Shown here piece by piece: positions 23,933 through 32,494 of a stretch of DNA of 34,494 nucleotides (position 1 is its first letter; each line of letters starts with the position of its first letter). The notes beneath the pieces are model-generated. The model did not search any database, was not told the origin of the DNA, and worked only from the letters and a program-made list of their open reading frames with translations. This DNA is from CAZPKH01 sp964407165 (GTDB lineage Bacteria; Bacteroidota; Bacteroidia; Bacteroidales; Muribaculaceae). The stretch spans positions 1-34,494 of the forward strand of contig CAYOUJ010000026.1 of the NCBI GenBank assembly GCA_964407165.1, in the 5' to 3' direction. The position numbers were made by a program, and so were the translations under genes.

Positions 23933-25305
23933 AAGAGTTTAAGAACATATACTTCATAGGCGCCGGCGGCATCGGCATGGCCGCCCTCGAGCGCTATTAC
24001 CTCGCCCAAGGGTGCCGCGTCGCAGGATATGACCGAACGCCCTCGGCACTCACCGCCGAGCTGCAGGCCGAAGGGGTCACTATCTCCTTCGCCGACATCG
24101 TCGACGCCATCCCTGCCGACTTCCGCGACCCTGCAACGACGCTCGCGGTATACACCCCCGCCGTCCCGACAGACCACCCCGTGATGCAGTTCTTCGCCAA
24201 CGGCGGCTTCGAGATGCACAAGCGCGCGCAGGTGCTCGGCACCATCACCCGCGCCTCAAGGGCCATCTGCTTCGCCGGCACCCACGGCAAGACCACCACC
24301 TCGTCGATGTGCGCACACATACTCAACACCTCCGCCACGGGCTGCAACGCCTTCCTCGGTGGCATACTGCGCAATGTCGGCTCAAACCTAATACTCAGCG
24401 CCACGTCGCCCTACTCGGTAGTCGAGGCCGACGAGTATGACCGGTCGTTCCACCAGCTGACCCCCTACATCGCCGTCATCACCGCCACCTCCCCCGACCA
24501 TCTCGACATCTACGGCACCGAAGAGTCCTATCTCGAGGGGTTCGCCCGCTTCACCGAGCTGATACGTCCCGACGGCGCCTTGCTCGTTCACACCGGCCTC
24601 AAGCTGATGCCACGCCCACCCAAGGAGGTCAAGGTCTACACCTACTCCGCAACCGAGGGCGACTTCCACGCCACCAACGTGCGCCGCAGTGACGGCGAGA
24701 TCAACATCGACATCGTCACTCCCTCGGGCACGATAACCGACATCAGCCTCGGCGTGCCCGTGGAGATCAACATAGACAACGCCGTCGCCGCCGTCGCCGC
24801 CGTATGGCTCACCGGCACGCTCGACGCCGGCAGCGTGCGCCGCGCCCTGGGCACGTTCATGGGTCCCGAGCGCCGCTTTGAGTTCCACCTCAAAGAGCCG
24901 CTCCCCGGCGGACACGTGCTCATCGACGACTACGCCCACCACCCCGAGGAGCTGGCCGCGTCGATAGCCTCCGTAAAGGCCCTCTACCCGCGCGCACGGC
25001 TCACCGTGGCATTCCAGCCACACCTCTACACCCGCACCCGCGACTTCGCCCCGCAGTTTGCCGCCGCCCTGTCGCAGGCCGACGAGGTGATACTCGTGCC
25101 CATCTACCCGGCCCGCGAGCTGCCGCTGCCCGGCATCACCTCCGAGACCATATTAAAGGATGTGACCTCCCCCGTAAAGCGCCTCGTCGAGAAGGGAGCC
25201 CTGGCCGAGACGCTCGCCCGTGACGGCTTTGAGGTACTCCTGGTGGCCGGCGCCGGCGACATCAACCTGCTAATCCCGGACATTATCTCCCGCATAAAGG
25301 CTTGA
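23929..25305 (+). CDS. murC: UDP-MurNAc:L-Ala ligase MurC
   Basis: A 458-residue cytoplasmic Mur ligase that joins L-alanine to UDP-MurNAc, the first peptide step. The N-terminal NIYFIGAGGIGMAALERYYL, the P-loop CFAGTHGKTTTSSM (residues about 116-129), EADEYDRSF and the C-terminal DDYAHHPEELAASI are all intact. The GTG start overlaps the murG stop. Its own stop overlaps the TTG start of ftsQ (TTGA), so three genes are coupled in a row. Confidence 0.97.
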   Translation: MKEFKNIYFIGAGGIGMAALERYYLAQGCRVAGYDRTPSALTAELQAEGVTISFADIVDAIPADFRDPATTLAVYTPAVPTDHPVMQFFANGGFEMHKRAQVLGTITRASRAICFAGTHGKTTTSSMCAHILNTSATGCNAFLGGILRNVGSNLILSATSPYSVVEADEYDRSFHQLTPYIAVITATSPDHLDIYGTEESYLEGFARFTELIRPDGALLVHTGLKLMPRPPKEVKVYTYSATEGDFHATNVRRSDGEINIDIVTPSGTITDISLGVPVEINIDNAVAAVAAVWLTGTLDAGSVRRALGTFMGPERRFEFHLKEPLPGGHVLIDDYAHHPEELAASIASVKALYPRARLTVAFQPHLYTRTRDFAPQFAAALSQADEVILVPIYPARELPLPGITSETILKDVTSPVKRLVEKGALAETLARDGFEVLLVAGAGDINLLIPDIISRIKA

Positions 25306-26153
25306 AAAAAATACTCCGCGGCATATTGTCACTGTTGCTCATCGCCTATCTGGCGGTGACCACCTCGCTCACCTCGCGCATGGCCCGCGAAGATGTGTGC
25401 AAAGGGCTGCTGATCGAGGTCAACGACACCTCGGCCAACCCCTTCGTCACCGCCGACGAGCTTGCCCGCGAGCTCCACGGGCTGGTGGAGCGAGCCTCGG
25501 GCCGCCAGTTCTCGGAGATCGACACCGACTCGCTGCGCTCGCTGCTGCAGCGCATCGACAAGATTGAGGACGTGCGCGTGGTGCGCTATGCCGACGGATA
25601 CATACGCATCTTCGTCGACCCCATGCACCCGGTGGCACGCATCTTCGACCGCGCCCGCTCATACTACATCAACCGCCAGGGCAAGCGCATCAGCGCCGAC
25701 GCCCGCTACCGCATAGACGTGCCCATCATCTCCGGCCAGTTTGCCGACACCGCCTTCACCCCCCTCGACCTGCTGCCGCTCATCGACTGGCTCGAGGCCT
25801 CGGAGAAGTGGGGCTCGATGGTCACCATGATCAAGGTCGACTCACCCACCGACATACTCCTTATCCCGGCCATCCACGGCCAGGTGATAAACTTCGGCGA
25901 GCCGGACCCGGCGACGTTCGACGACAAGTTCCGCCGCCTCGACAAGATGTATGCCGACGTGCTCCCCGTCAAGGGTTGGAACTATTATGACACCATCTCG
26001 GTGAAATGGAACCGCCAGGTGGTGGCCACGCGTCGCGACAAGTCTGTGGCCGACAACGGCTACGTGGTGGTCGAGGAGCACGACGACGCCGACGTGGGCT
26101 CGATGATGACCGGCGACTCTATCACCGTCGCCCCCTCACAAACCCCTCCTTAA
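25302..26153 (+). CDS. ftsQ: Cell division protein FtsQ
   Basis: A 283-residue bitopic divisome protein with one N-terminal membrane helix (ILSLLLIAYLAVTTSL, residues about 8-23) and a periplasmic POTRA plus beta domain (SLRSLLQRIDKIEDVRVVRY). FtsQ recruits FtsL and partners to the septum. Sequence conservation is low in this family, so position between murC and ftsA carries much of the weight. The TTG start at 25302 overlaps the murC stop and gives MKKILRG, a normal positive-inside start. Confidence 0.88.
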   Translation: MKKILRGILSLLLIAYLAVTTSLTSRMAREDVCKGLLIEVNDTSANPFVTADELARELHGLVERASGRQFSEIDTDSLRSLLQRIDKIEDVRVVRYADGYIRIFVDPMHPVARIFDRARSYYINRQGKRISADARYRIDVPIISGQFADTAFTPLDLLPLIDWLEASEKWGSMVTMIKVDSPTDILLIPAIHGQVINFGEPDPATFDDKFRRLDKMYADVLPVKGWNYYDTISVKWNRQVVATRRDKSVADNGYVVVEEHDDADVGSMMTGDSITVAPSQTPP

Positions 26154-26180
26154 ATTCCCTAATCTCCTTAAATTCCTTAC
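26148..26180 (+). repeat. 9-mer array between ftsQ and ftsA
   Basis: Three 9-mers, consensus CCTTAAATT, and a partial fourth. It starts within the last codons of ftsQ and ends 24 bases before the ftsA ATG. Confidence 0.7.
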
Positions 26181-26204
26181 CGCCAATAATAAAATCTACC
26201 ATAT

Positions 26205-27686
26205 ATGCACCAGAAATACCTACTTGCAATAGAAATCGGCAGCTCCAAGGTCAAAGGGGCCGTCGGCATTCTCGACGACGGCGCCCTGTCGGTGGTGGCC
26301 ATCGAGGAGGAGCGCATACTCGACAGCGTGCGCCACGGCCTGATCAGCAACGTGGAGAACGTGTCGACGCGCATCAACAGCATCGTGCGCAAACTGCAGA
26401 ACCGCGTCTCCCCCCGCAAGGCCGAGTCGGTCTACATCAGCATCGGCGGCCGCTCTTTCCGCTCCGCCCCGCGCGAGGTGGTGCGCCAGCTGCCCATGGA
26501 GGAGATGATCACCGCCGAGCTAATCGACCAGCTCCGCAGTGAGGCCATGTCCACAGCCCTTAGCGACCGCGAGGTGGTGGCCGTGGCCGACGGCGAATAT
26601 TACGTCGACCAGCACCTCTGCCCCAACCCCGTGGGCACTTACGGGCGCCATATCAAGGCCACGTTCAACCTCGTGACGTGCCGCAACAACGCCCTGCGCA
26701 ACGTCAAGCGCGCCATCACCGAGCGCCTCAACCTCAAGATCAACAAGTCGTTTGTGCGCCAGACCGCAGAGGCCGAGCTGGTGCTCTCGTCTGACGAGCG
26801 CCTGCAGGGGTGCATGCTCGTTGACTTCGGCGCCGAGACCACTACCGTAAGCATTTACAAGAACGGCGCCCTTCGCTACATGGCCACCCTCCCCATGGGC
26901 TCGCGCAACATCACCCGCGACATAATGACGTTCAACTCGCTCGAGGAGCGCGCCGAGGAGATCAAGAAGGCCGGCAGCAACGCCATGCCGCAGGCCAACC
27001 CCTCCAAAGAGATTATTGACGGCATCGACTTCTCAGAGATTAACAAGTACGTCGCCGCACGGGCCAGCGAGATCGTGGCCAACATCAACGAGCAGCTCCA
27101 CTATGCCGGACTCAGCCCCGCCGACCTCTCGGCAGGTGTAGTCCTTGTCGGTGGCGGGGCAAAGCTCAAGAATTTCTGCGAGCTGGTCACCAAGATGACC
27201 AAGATGAAGGCCCGTCTGGGCATACCCTCGCACATGGTGCGCATCACCGACGGCCGCATACCCGCCTTCGACTCCATCGACGTAATATCTATACTCAACG
27301 CCGCCGCCAAGAGCCCCGAGTGCGCCGAGTGCATGGTCGACTACTCGCAGCCCGCACCGGCACCCGTCATCGAACAGCCTGTGGTAGGGAGCGGGGCCGT
27401 GCCCTCGCGCCCCGCATCTGTAGGCGTTCAAGCGAATACTGCTCTTGGAGAGGGCTCGGGGGCGCAGCCCTCCTCCAGCCAAGAGCCTGTCATAGACGAG
27501 ACCAAGGAGCGCGAGGAGGCCGTCAGCTCGATACTCGACGAGGGCGACCCCATAGACGAAATCGACAAGCCCAGGAAACAGCGCCGAGGAGCCACCTGGT
27601 TCAAAAACCTCACCAAGCGCGTCACCGAGATACTCCAGGATCCCGTTAACGAAGACGACCTCGTAGAAGATGAAGACGGTAACTAA
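26205..27686 (+). CDS. ftsA: Cell division protein FtsA
   Basis: A 493-residue actin-like ATPase that tethers FtsZ to the membrane. The phosphate-1 region AIEIGSSKVKGAVG is at the N-terminus, LVDFGAETTTVSIY is phosphate 2, and the adenosine loop is VLVGGGAKLKNF. The C-terminal KQRRGATWFKNLTKRVTEIL looks like the membrane-targeting amphipathic helix. The linker between core and helix carries GSGAVPSRPA (residues 395-404), encoded by the palindrome shared with namZ, and a second palindrome (27441-27486). The linker is therefore longer than the core requires. The ftsZ start I prefer is 55 bases after the stop. Confidence 0.95.
   Translation: MHQKYLLAIEIGSSKVKGAVGILDDGALSVVAIEEERILDSVRHGLISNVENVSTRINSIVRKLQNRVSPRKAESVYISIGGRSFRSAPREVVRQLPMEEMITAELIDQLRSEAMSTALSDREVVAVADGEYYVDQHLCPNPVGTYGRHIKATFNLVTCRNNALRNVKRAITERLNLKINKSFVRQTAEAELVLSSDERLQGCMLVDFGAETTTVSIYKNGALRYMATLPMGSRNITRDIMTFNSLEERAEEIKKAGSNAMPQANPSKEIIDGIDFSEINKYVAARASEIVANINEQLHYAGLSPADLSAGVVLVGGGAKLKNFCELVTKMTKMKARLGIPSHMVRITDGRIPAFDSIDVISILNAAAKSPECAECMVDYSQPAPAPVIEQPVVGSGAVPSRPASVGVQANTALGEGSGAQPSSSQEPVIDETKEREEAVSSILDEGDPIDEIDKPRKQRRGATWFKNLTKRVTEILQDPVNEDDLVEDEDGN
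27387..27415 (+). repeat. GC-rich palindromic element inside ftsA (copy of the namZ element)
   Basis: 29 bases, 27 identical to 1159-1187, same orientation and same codon phase. It encodes GSGAVPSRPA in the disordered linker of FtsA. Confidence 0.8.
27441..27486 (+). repeat. Second palindrome in the ftsA linker
   Basis: Outer arms GCTCTTGG (27441-27448) and CCAAGAGC (27479-27486), inner arms GAGGGCT (27450-27456) and AGCCCTC (27466-27472). It encodes LGEGSGAQPSSSQEP. It lies 25 bases after the first ftsA palindrome. Confidence 0.7.
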
Positions 27687-27741
27687 CCAAGACCCCGTAC
27701 TCCTCACACTCAGCATCAAAAACAGCCAAAACCCTGACAAT

Positions 27742-29097
27742 ATGGATATAAAAGACATGGCAGCAGACCCCACCCTCAACGACCCCAACGCCGGCACAAA
27801 CTACGCCGACACCGGCCGTCGTGTCATCATAAAGGCTATAGGCGTGGGCGGCGGCGGCAACAACGCCGTTGACCACATGTACAAACAAGGCATCGAAGAC
27901 GTCTCCTTCGTGGTCTGCAACACCGACCTCCAGGCCCTCAAGAAGTCGCCCGTGAAGAAGCAGGTGCTCCTCGGCCCCAATGTCACCTTCGGACTCGGCG
28001 CCGGCAACGACCCCGTCAAGGCCTGCAAGGCCGCCGAGGAGAGCGCCGCCGACATCAACGCCCTCTTCGACGACGACACCAAGATGGTGTTCATCACCGC
28101 CGGCATGGGCGGTGGCACCGGCACCGGCGCAGGCCCCGTCGTCGCCCGCCTCGCAAAGGAGCGCGGGCTGCTCACCATCGGCATAGTCACCATCCCCTTC
28201 CTCTTCGAGGGGGAGAAGAAGATCAAGAAGGCCCTCGACGGCGCCGACGAGATGGCAAAATATGTCGACGCCCTGCTGGTCATCAACAACGAGCGCCTCA
28301 CCGAGATATACCCCGACCTCGACTTCATAAACGCGTTCCGCAAGGCCGACGACACACTCACCACCGCCGCGCGCTCCATAGCCGAGATCATCACCACCGA
28401 GGGCCACATCAACCTTGACTTCAACGACGTAGACACCACCCTCCGCAACGGCGGCGCCGCCATCATCTCCACCGGCTACGGCGAGGGCGAATACCGCGTC
28501 ACCGCGGCCATAAACGACGCACTCAACTCCCCGCTGCTCAAAAACCGCGACATCTACGGATCAAAGCGCCTGCTGTTCAACATCTACTTCAACCCCAACG
28601 CCAAAGACTCCTTCAAGATGGAGGAGACCGACGAGCTCACCGAGTTCATGGGACGCCTCGACCCCTCCGTCGACGTCATCTGGGGCGTGGGCATGGACGA
28701 GACCATCGGCGAGAAAATCAAGATCACCATCCTCGCCGCCGGCTTCGACGTCACCATACGCGAGGAGGAGAACGTGCTGCAGGCCGGCCGCCAGCCCTTG
28801 TCGATACACGTCCCCGGCAAGCGTCAGCGCCCCGCCACCGCCGAGAGCGACAACAAGCGCATCGGCGTGGAATACGGCGAAGACAAGCTCGACCGCATAC
28901 GCCTCGGTGCCGTCCGTGACAAATACGTCATCCTCGCCCCCGACCAGCTTGACGACGACGACGTGATCGACACCCTGGAGCAGACCCCCACCTTCAGCCG
29001 CGACAAGAAGGTGTCAGACAGCCTGCGCACCGACCGTCGCCCCGAGCCCAAGACCCCGGCTCCCGACCCCGACGCCTCCGTCATCGACTTCTCCTAA
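27742..29097 (+). CDS. ftsZ: Cell division GTPase FtsZ
   Basis: A 451-residue tubulin-like GTPase that forms the Z-ring. The glycine-rich nucleotide loop GVGGGGNNAVDHMY, the tubulin signature GMGGGTGTGAGP, and NTDLQAL and DLDFINAFRKADD are all intact. A variable linker and the tail DPDASVIDFS end the protein. I prefer ATG 27742 (MDIKDMAADP) because family members begin about 25 residues before the first glycine loop; ATG 27670, overlapping ftsA, would add 24 residues and cannot be excluded. It is the last gene of the cluster; a two-hairpin terminator element follows. Confidence 0.95.
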   Translation: MDIKDMAADPTLNDPNAGTNYADTGRRVIIKAIGVGGGGNNAVDHMYKQGIEDVSFVVCNTDLQALKKSPVKKQVLLGPNVTFGLGAGNDPVKACKAAEESAADINALFDDDTKMVFITAGMGGGTGTGAGPVVARLAKERGLLTIGIVTIPFLFEGEKKIKKALDGADEMAKYVDALLVINNERLTEIYPDLDFINAFRKADDTLTTAARSIAEIITTEGHINLDFNDVDTTLRNGGAAIISTGYGEGEYRVTAAINDALNSPLLKNRDIYGSKRLLFNIYFNPNAKDSFKMEETDELTEFMGRLDPSVDVIWGVGMDETIGEKIKITILAAGFDVTIREEENVLQAGRQPLSIHVPGKRQRPATAESDNKRIGVEYGEDKLDRIRLGAVRDKYVILAPDQLDDDDVIDTLEQTPTFSRDKKVSDSLRTDRRPEPKTPAPDPDASVIDFS

Positions 29098-29161
29098 CCC
29101 CTTTGGAAGCGACGGCCTCCCGCCTCGCTTTCCAGCTTGGCCGCCAGCCGTGGCGGCACAT

Positions 29162-29218
29162 AAGACATAGGAGGCCGCTCCGCGGCCTCCTATTTTGGAG
29201 CGCCGCTTTGCGGCGCTC
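29162..29218. terminator. Two-hairpin repeat element between convergent genes (copy 2)
   Basis: Hairpin 1 is an 11-bp stem, 29168-29178 with 29182-29192, loop TCC. Hairpin 2 is a 9-bp stem, 29198-29206 with 29210-29218, loop TTT. It relates to the copy at 4491-4553. Between ftsZ and this element lies another small hairpin, GCCGCCA (29140-29146) with TGGCGGC. Confidence 0.75.
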
Positions 29219-29242
29219 TGTGTTAGGGCGAACCCCGGGGGA

Positions 29243-30046
29243 TTACATGGAGCGGGTGCCGGGGAGGGTGATTTTTTTGGCGGGATCGGGGGTGGTGGAC
29301 TTGTCTTTGTCGGAGGAGCCGTTGCCGCCGCCGCTGCCGGAGCCGCCGCCGGTGGAGCCGCCGGGACCTACGGTGGGGTCGCCGATAACGTTGCCGTTAC
29401 CGCTACTCTTGCCTTCGCCGGTGGAGGGGGGCTCTGTAGCGCCCTTGTCTTTGTCGGAGGGGGGAGCGGGCTGGGTCTTCGGGGGGACGTATTTGTCGAT
29501 GCCGCGGGTGGACTTGCCGGGAGTGGTGGCGGGCACACTGTCGGGAGCGCCCACTGAGTCGGTCTGCTCGGTGATGCTGTCGGCGGGGAGCAGGTCGGAG
29601 GGGCTCTCGCCGGCGCGGGCGCCGAGGAAGTAGCATACAAGCACTACGAGGGCGACAAGGAAGAAGATGCCGAGGAACACCCACAGCTTTATGCGCTCGT
29701 TGCGGCGCGGGTCGGGCTTCTGCGGCTCAGGGACGGCGGTGTCGTCGTTGCTTTCCGGCGCAGGAGTGGGTGCATGCGCAGGCTCCTGCGGCATGACCAC
29801 CTTCGACACCACCGGCTCTGCGGCCTCTGGGGCCAGGGGTTGGGTGATGACCACTTTTGATACCACCGACTCTGAGGGTTCGGCTTCGACGCCCTCGGGG
29901 ACCACTACGTGGGAGACATTCTGTTCGGTGTCAGCAACAGGGGCCTGGGCGCCCTTGTTGAGGTGTGTGGGATAGCCGCAATGGGGGCATGCTACTGATT
30001 TGTCGGATATTTGGCGACCACATTCGTCGCAGGTGATGAGTGCCAT
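29243..30046 (-). CDS. Zinc-ribbon single-pass membrane protein
   Basis: A 267-residue protein with an N-terminal zinc ribbon (Cys6, Cys9, Cys20 and Cys23 in CDECG and CPHCG). Three loose 18-residue repeats follow at about 43-92 (each with the core VSxVV), then one membrane helix (about 119-142) and a long low-complexity Pro/Ser/Thr/Gly tail with a Gly-Ser run and two SDKDK boxes. The zinc ribbon would be cytoplasmic and the tail outside if positive-inside holds (RRNERIK before the helix). I do not know its role; such double-C2 ribbons on membrane proteins are common and poorly studied. A heptamer array precedes its ATG. Confidence 0.75.
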   Translation of the reverse strand: MALITCDECGRQISDKSVACPHCGYPTHLNKGAQAPVADTEQNVSHVVVPEGVEAEPSESVVSKVVITQPLAPEAAEPVVSKVVMPQEPAHAPTPAPESNDDTAVPEPQKPDPRRNERIKLWVFLGIFFLVALVVLVCYFLGARAGESPSDLLPADSITEQTDSVGAPDSVPATTPGKSTRGIDKYVPPKTQPAPPSDKDKGATEPPSTGEGKSSGNGNVIGDPTVGPGGSTGGGSGSGGGNGSSDKDKSTTPDPAKKITLPGTRSM

Positions 30047-30092
30047 GTTAGTTTTGAGTTTTTAGTGTTTAGTGTTTGGTGATTAGTGTTTA
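30047..30092 (-). repeat. Heptamer array upstream of the zinc-ribbon gene
   Basis: Six consecutive 7-mers on the minus strand, consensus TAAACAC, then TAAC and the ATG at 30046. The unit resembles those upstream of murE and murG on the other strand. Confidence 0.85.
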
Positions 30093-30108
30093 GACAGATA
30101 AGGGAAAT

Positions 30109-30729
30109 TTATACGGTGCCCAGCTCGACGGCCACGGCTACGCGCTCGAGTATGGCGTCTTCGCGTTTTTTGTCGGGGCGGAAGTCGGTCTTGAGATTAA
30201 CGCCCATCACGCGGCCGAAGGTCTGCCAGAACGTTGCTCGTGCGGTGCCGAGGAATGCCTTGAGCATTGAGTAGCCGCTCTGGTTGGTCTCGCGCTTGAT
30301 GAGCTTGACGAGCACTTTTGCCTGGCCCTTGGTAAAGCGCTTTAGCTCAGGCTTGTATTGGTTGAACACCTCCCCCTCCATGCGGCGCAGGTGGCTCTCG
30401 CGCTCCTTCTGGGTGGGGAATGTCTCGATGTATTCGTAGGTCTCGACGAGTGTGGCGCCGATGAGCTTGGCGTAGGGCAGCGCCTTCTTGACGTCGCGCA
30501 CGGTGCGCCAGTAGAATTCCTCCTCCTTCTTGTTCTTGAACTTCATGGGGGGAAAGACGGTGACGTTGGCCAGGACGATCATGGCCACGGTGTCGCCGTC
30601 TTCGACGGTGAGGTAATACCCCTGCACGGGCTTTACGCGGCCGGTGTAGCCGCTGGCGTCGACGGCGCGTGCCGGCAGCGCGAGGGCAGCGACGAGCAGT
30701 ACGGGGAATATGCGGAGGAGGAGCTTCAT
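30109..30729 (-). CDS. DUF4294 family exported protein
   Basis: A 206-residue protein of the Bacteroidota-specific DUF4294 family, function unknown. Residues 1-22 form a signal peptide (LLLRIFPVLLVAALALPARA), so it is periplasmic or surface-linked. The conserved core runs through GYYLTVEDGDTVAMIVLANV, FPPMKFKNKKEEEFYWRTVRDVKK and ESHLRRMEGEVFNQY. A longer reading frame running back to 31365 is out of frame with nadB and is spurious. I chose the ATG at 30729 because it gives the signal peptide. It is 44 bases downstream of nadB and co-oriented, so probably in one operon. Confidence 0.85.
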   Translation of the reverse strand: MKLLLRIFPVLLVAALALPARAVDASGYTGRVKPVQGYYLTVEDGDTVAMIVLANVTVFPPMKFKNKKEEEFYWRTVRDVKKALPYAKLIGATLVETYEYIETFPTQKERESHLRRMEGEVFNQYKPELKRFTKGQAKVLVKLIKRETNQSGYSMLKAFLGTARATFWQTFGRVMGVNLKTDFRPDKKREDAILERVAVAVELGTV

Positions 30730-30739
30730 ATTCTTGGAG

Positions 30740-30760
30740 TTGTGGCGCAAAACGCCACAA
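30740..30760 (-). terminator. Hairpin between nadB and the DUF4294 gene
   Basis: TTGTGGCG (30740-30747) pairs with CGCCACAA (30753-30760), loop of 5. There is no T-run, so it is more likely an mRNA processing or attenuation element than a full terminator. Confidence 0.4.
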
Positions 30761-30773
30761 GCACAGTGATCGG

Positions 30774-32354
30774 TTAGAGGGTTGGCTTCTTTACGGGGGG
30801 ATAGTCGAGGGTATAGTGGAGGCCGCGGCTCTCCTTGCGCTCCTTGGCCTGGCGCATGATGAGATAGCCGACGTTGATGATGTTGCGCAGCTCGCAGATC
30901 TCGCGGCTGACCTTCGACTCCTTGAAGAGCTTCTCGGTCTCCTCGTAGAGTATGTCGAGGCGGTTCCAGGCGCGGTCGAGGCGCAGGTTGCTGCGTACTA
31001 TTCCAACATACGCGCCCATGATCTGGTTGACCTCGCGGGTGCTCTGGGTGATGAGCACCATCTCCTCTGGGTGGCGCGTGCCCTCGTCGTTCCACTCGGG
31101 CACGTCGGTGCGCAAGTCGTAGTGGTCTACCATCTCGCAGGCGTGTCGCGAGGCGGCCTCGGCGTATACCACAGCCTCTATCAGCGAGTTGGAGGCCAGG
31201 CGGTTGCCGCCGTGCAGTCCGGTGCAGGAGCACTCGCCCAGGGCGTAGAGGCGGCGTATCGAGCTCTCGCCGTTGGCGTCGACCTTGATGCCACCGCAGA
31301 GGTAGTGGGCCGCGGGGGCCACGGGGATGTAGTCCCTGGTGATGTCGATGCCGAGGCTGAGGCACTTGGTGTAGATGTTGGGGAAGTGGCGGCGCGTCTC
31401 CTCGGGATCCTTGTGGGTGACGTCGAGATATACGTGGTCGTCGCCGTAAAGCTTCATCTCCGAGTCGATGGCGCGGGCAACGATGTCGCGCGGGGCCAGC
31501 GACAGGCGCGGGTCATACTTTTGCATGAACTCCTCACCCTTGAGGTTGCGGAGCACTGCGCCGTAGCCGCGCATGGCCTCGGTGATGAGGAACGAGGGGC
31601 GGTCGCCGGGGTGGAACAGGGCCGTGGGATGGAACTGTATGAACTCCATGTCTTTGACCGTGCCCTTAGCGCGGTAGACCATGGCGATGCCGTCGCCGGT
31701 GGCCACCAGGGGATTGGTGGTGGTGAGGTAGACGGCGCCGACGCCGCCGGTGGCCATGACGGTGACGCGTGCGAGGAAGGTGTCGACGGCGCCGGTCTCC
31801 TGGTCGAGCACGTATGCGCCGTAGCAGGTGATGTCGGGGGTGCGGCGGGTGACGAGCTTGCCAAGGTGGTGCTGGGTGATGATCTCGATGGCGAAGTGGT
31901 GCTCGTAGATGTCGATGTTGGGGTTGGCACGTACGGCGCGTATGAGGCTCTGCTGAATCTCGAAGCCGGTGTTGTCGGCGTGGTGGAGTATGCGGAATTC
32001 CGAGTGTCCGCCCTCGCGGTGGAGGTCGAAGGAGCCGTCCTCCTTCTTGTCGAAGCTGACGCCCCAGTCTATCAGTGATTTGATCTGCGCGGGGGCGCCC
32101 TTTACTACCTGCTCGACAGCTGCGGGATCGCTGAGCCAGTCGCCGGCGACCATGGTGTCGTGGATATGCTTGTCGAAGTCGTCGACCTCGAGATTGGTCA
32201 CAGAGGCCACGCCTCCCTGGGCGAGGGCTGTGTTTGCCTCGTCGAGGGTGGTCTTGCACACGAGGGCGACGCGCCCCTTGGCGGCCACCTTGAGCGCGAA
32301 ACTCATGCCGGCAATGCCGCTGCCGACAACCAAGAAATCATACTTCCGAACCAT
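30774..32354 (-). CDS. nadB: L-aspartate oxidase NadB
   Basis: A 526-residue FAD enzyme that oxidises L-aspartate to iminoaspartate, the first step of de novo NAD synthesis with NadA. The N-terminal FLVVGSGIAGMSFAL binds FAD. ALAQGGVAS, HPTALF, the RGYGAVLRN loop and GGNRLASNSLIEAVVYAE are typical of the succinate dehydrogenase/fumarate reductase flavoprotein family. The shorter length and lack of a histidine-linked flavin motif point to NadB rather than SdhA/FrdA. nadA and nadC are not in the window. A -7 element (TATATTTG) lies about 20 bases upstream of the ATG. Confidence 0.93.
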   Translation of the reverse strand: MVRKYDFLVVGSGIAGMSFALKVAAKGRVALVCKTTLDEANTALAQGGVASVTNLEVDDFDKHIHDTMVAGDWLSDPAAVEQVVKGAPAQIKSLIDWGVSFDKKEDGSFDLHREGGHSEFRILHHADNTGFEIQQSLIRAVRANPNIDIYEHHFAIEIITQHHLGKLVTRRTPDITCYGAYVLDQETGAVDTFLARVTVMATGGVGAVYLTTTNPLVATGDGIAMVYRAKGTVKDMEFIQFHPTALFHPGDRPSFLITEAMRGYGAVLRNLKGEEFMQKYDPRLSLAPRDIVARAIDSEMKLYGDDHVYLDVTHKDPEETRRHFPNIYTKCLSLGIDITRDYIPVAPAAHYLCGGIKVDANGESSIRRLYALGECSCTGLHGGNRLASNSLIEAVVYAEAASRHACEMVDHYDLRTDVPEWNDEGTRHPEEMVLITQSTREVNQIMGAYVGIVRSNLRLDRAWNRLDILYEETEKLFKESKVSREICELRNIINVGYLIMRQAKERKESRGLHYTLDYPPVKKPTL

Positions 32355-32374
32355 TGCGTGTCAGTATTTGGCCA

Positions 32375-32382
32375 CAAATATA
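32375..32382 (-). promoter_or_regulatory. -7 promoter element of nadB
   Basis: TATATTTG on the minus strand matches TAnnTTTG. It is 20 bases upstream of the nadB ATG. No well-placed -33 TTTG is seen. Confidence 0.45.
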
Positions 32383-32416
32383 CGAAATTTTTGGCAAAAG
32401 CATGCTTTGGGGCAAT

Positions 32417-32473
32417 AAAAATCGACAATCCATCGACGGCCCGTCGAGAGCCGTCGATGGATTATCGATTTTT
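32417..32473 (-). terminator. Strong terminator after gapA
   Basis: Two 24-base arms (32417-32440 and 32450-32473) pair at 23 of 24 positions over a 9-base loop. A run of T follows on both strands, so it works in either direction. It separates gapA from nadB. Confidence 0.9.
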
Positions 32474-32494
32474 TCTTGGATCGGAGGCTAAGGA

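Noticed and set aside
27670..27741. Extended FtsZ N-terminus from ATG 27670
   Set aside because: It overlaps ftsA and adds 24 residues not typical of the family; kept only as an alternative.
30109..31365. A 418-residue minus-strand frame reaching into nadB
   Set aside because: Only its last 206 residues are a real protein (DUF4294 with signal peptide); the rest is nadB read in the wrong frame.
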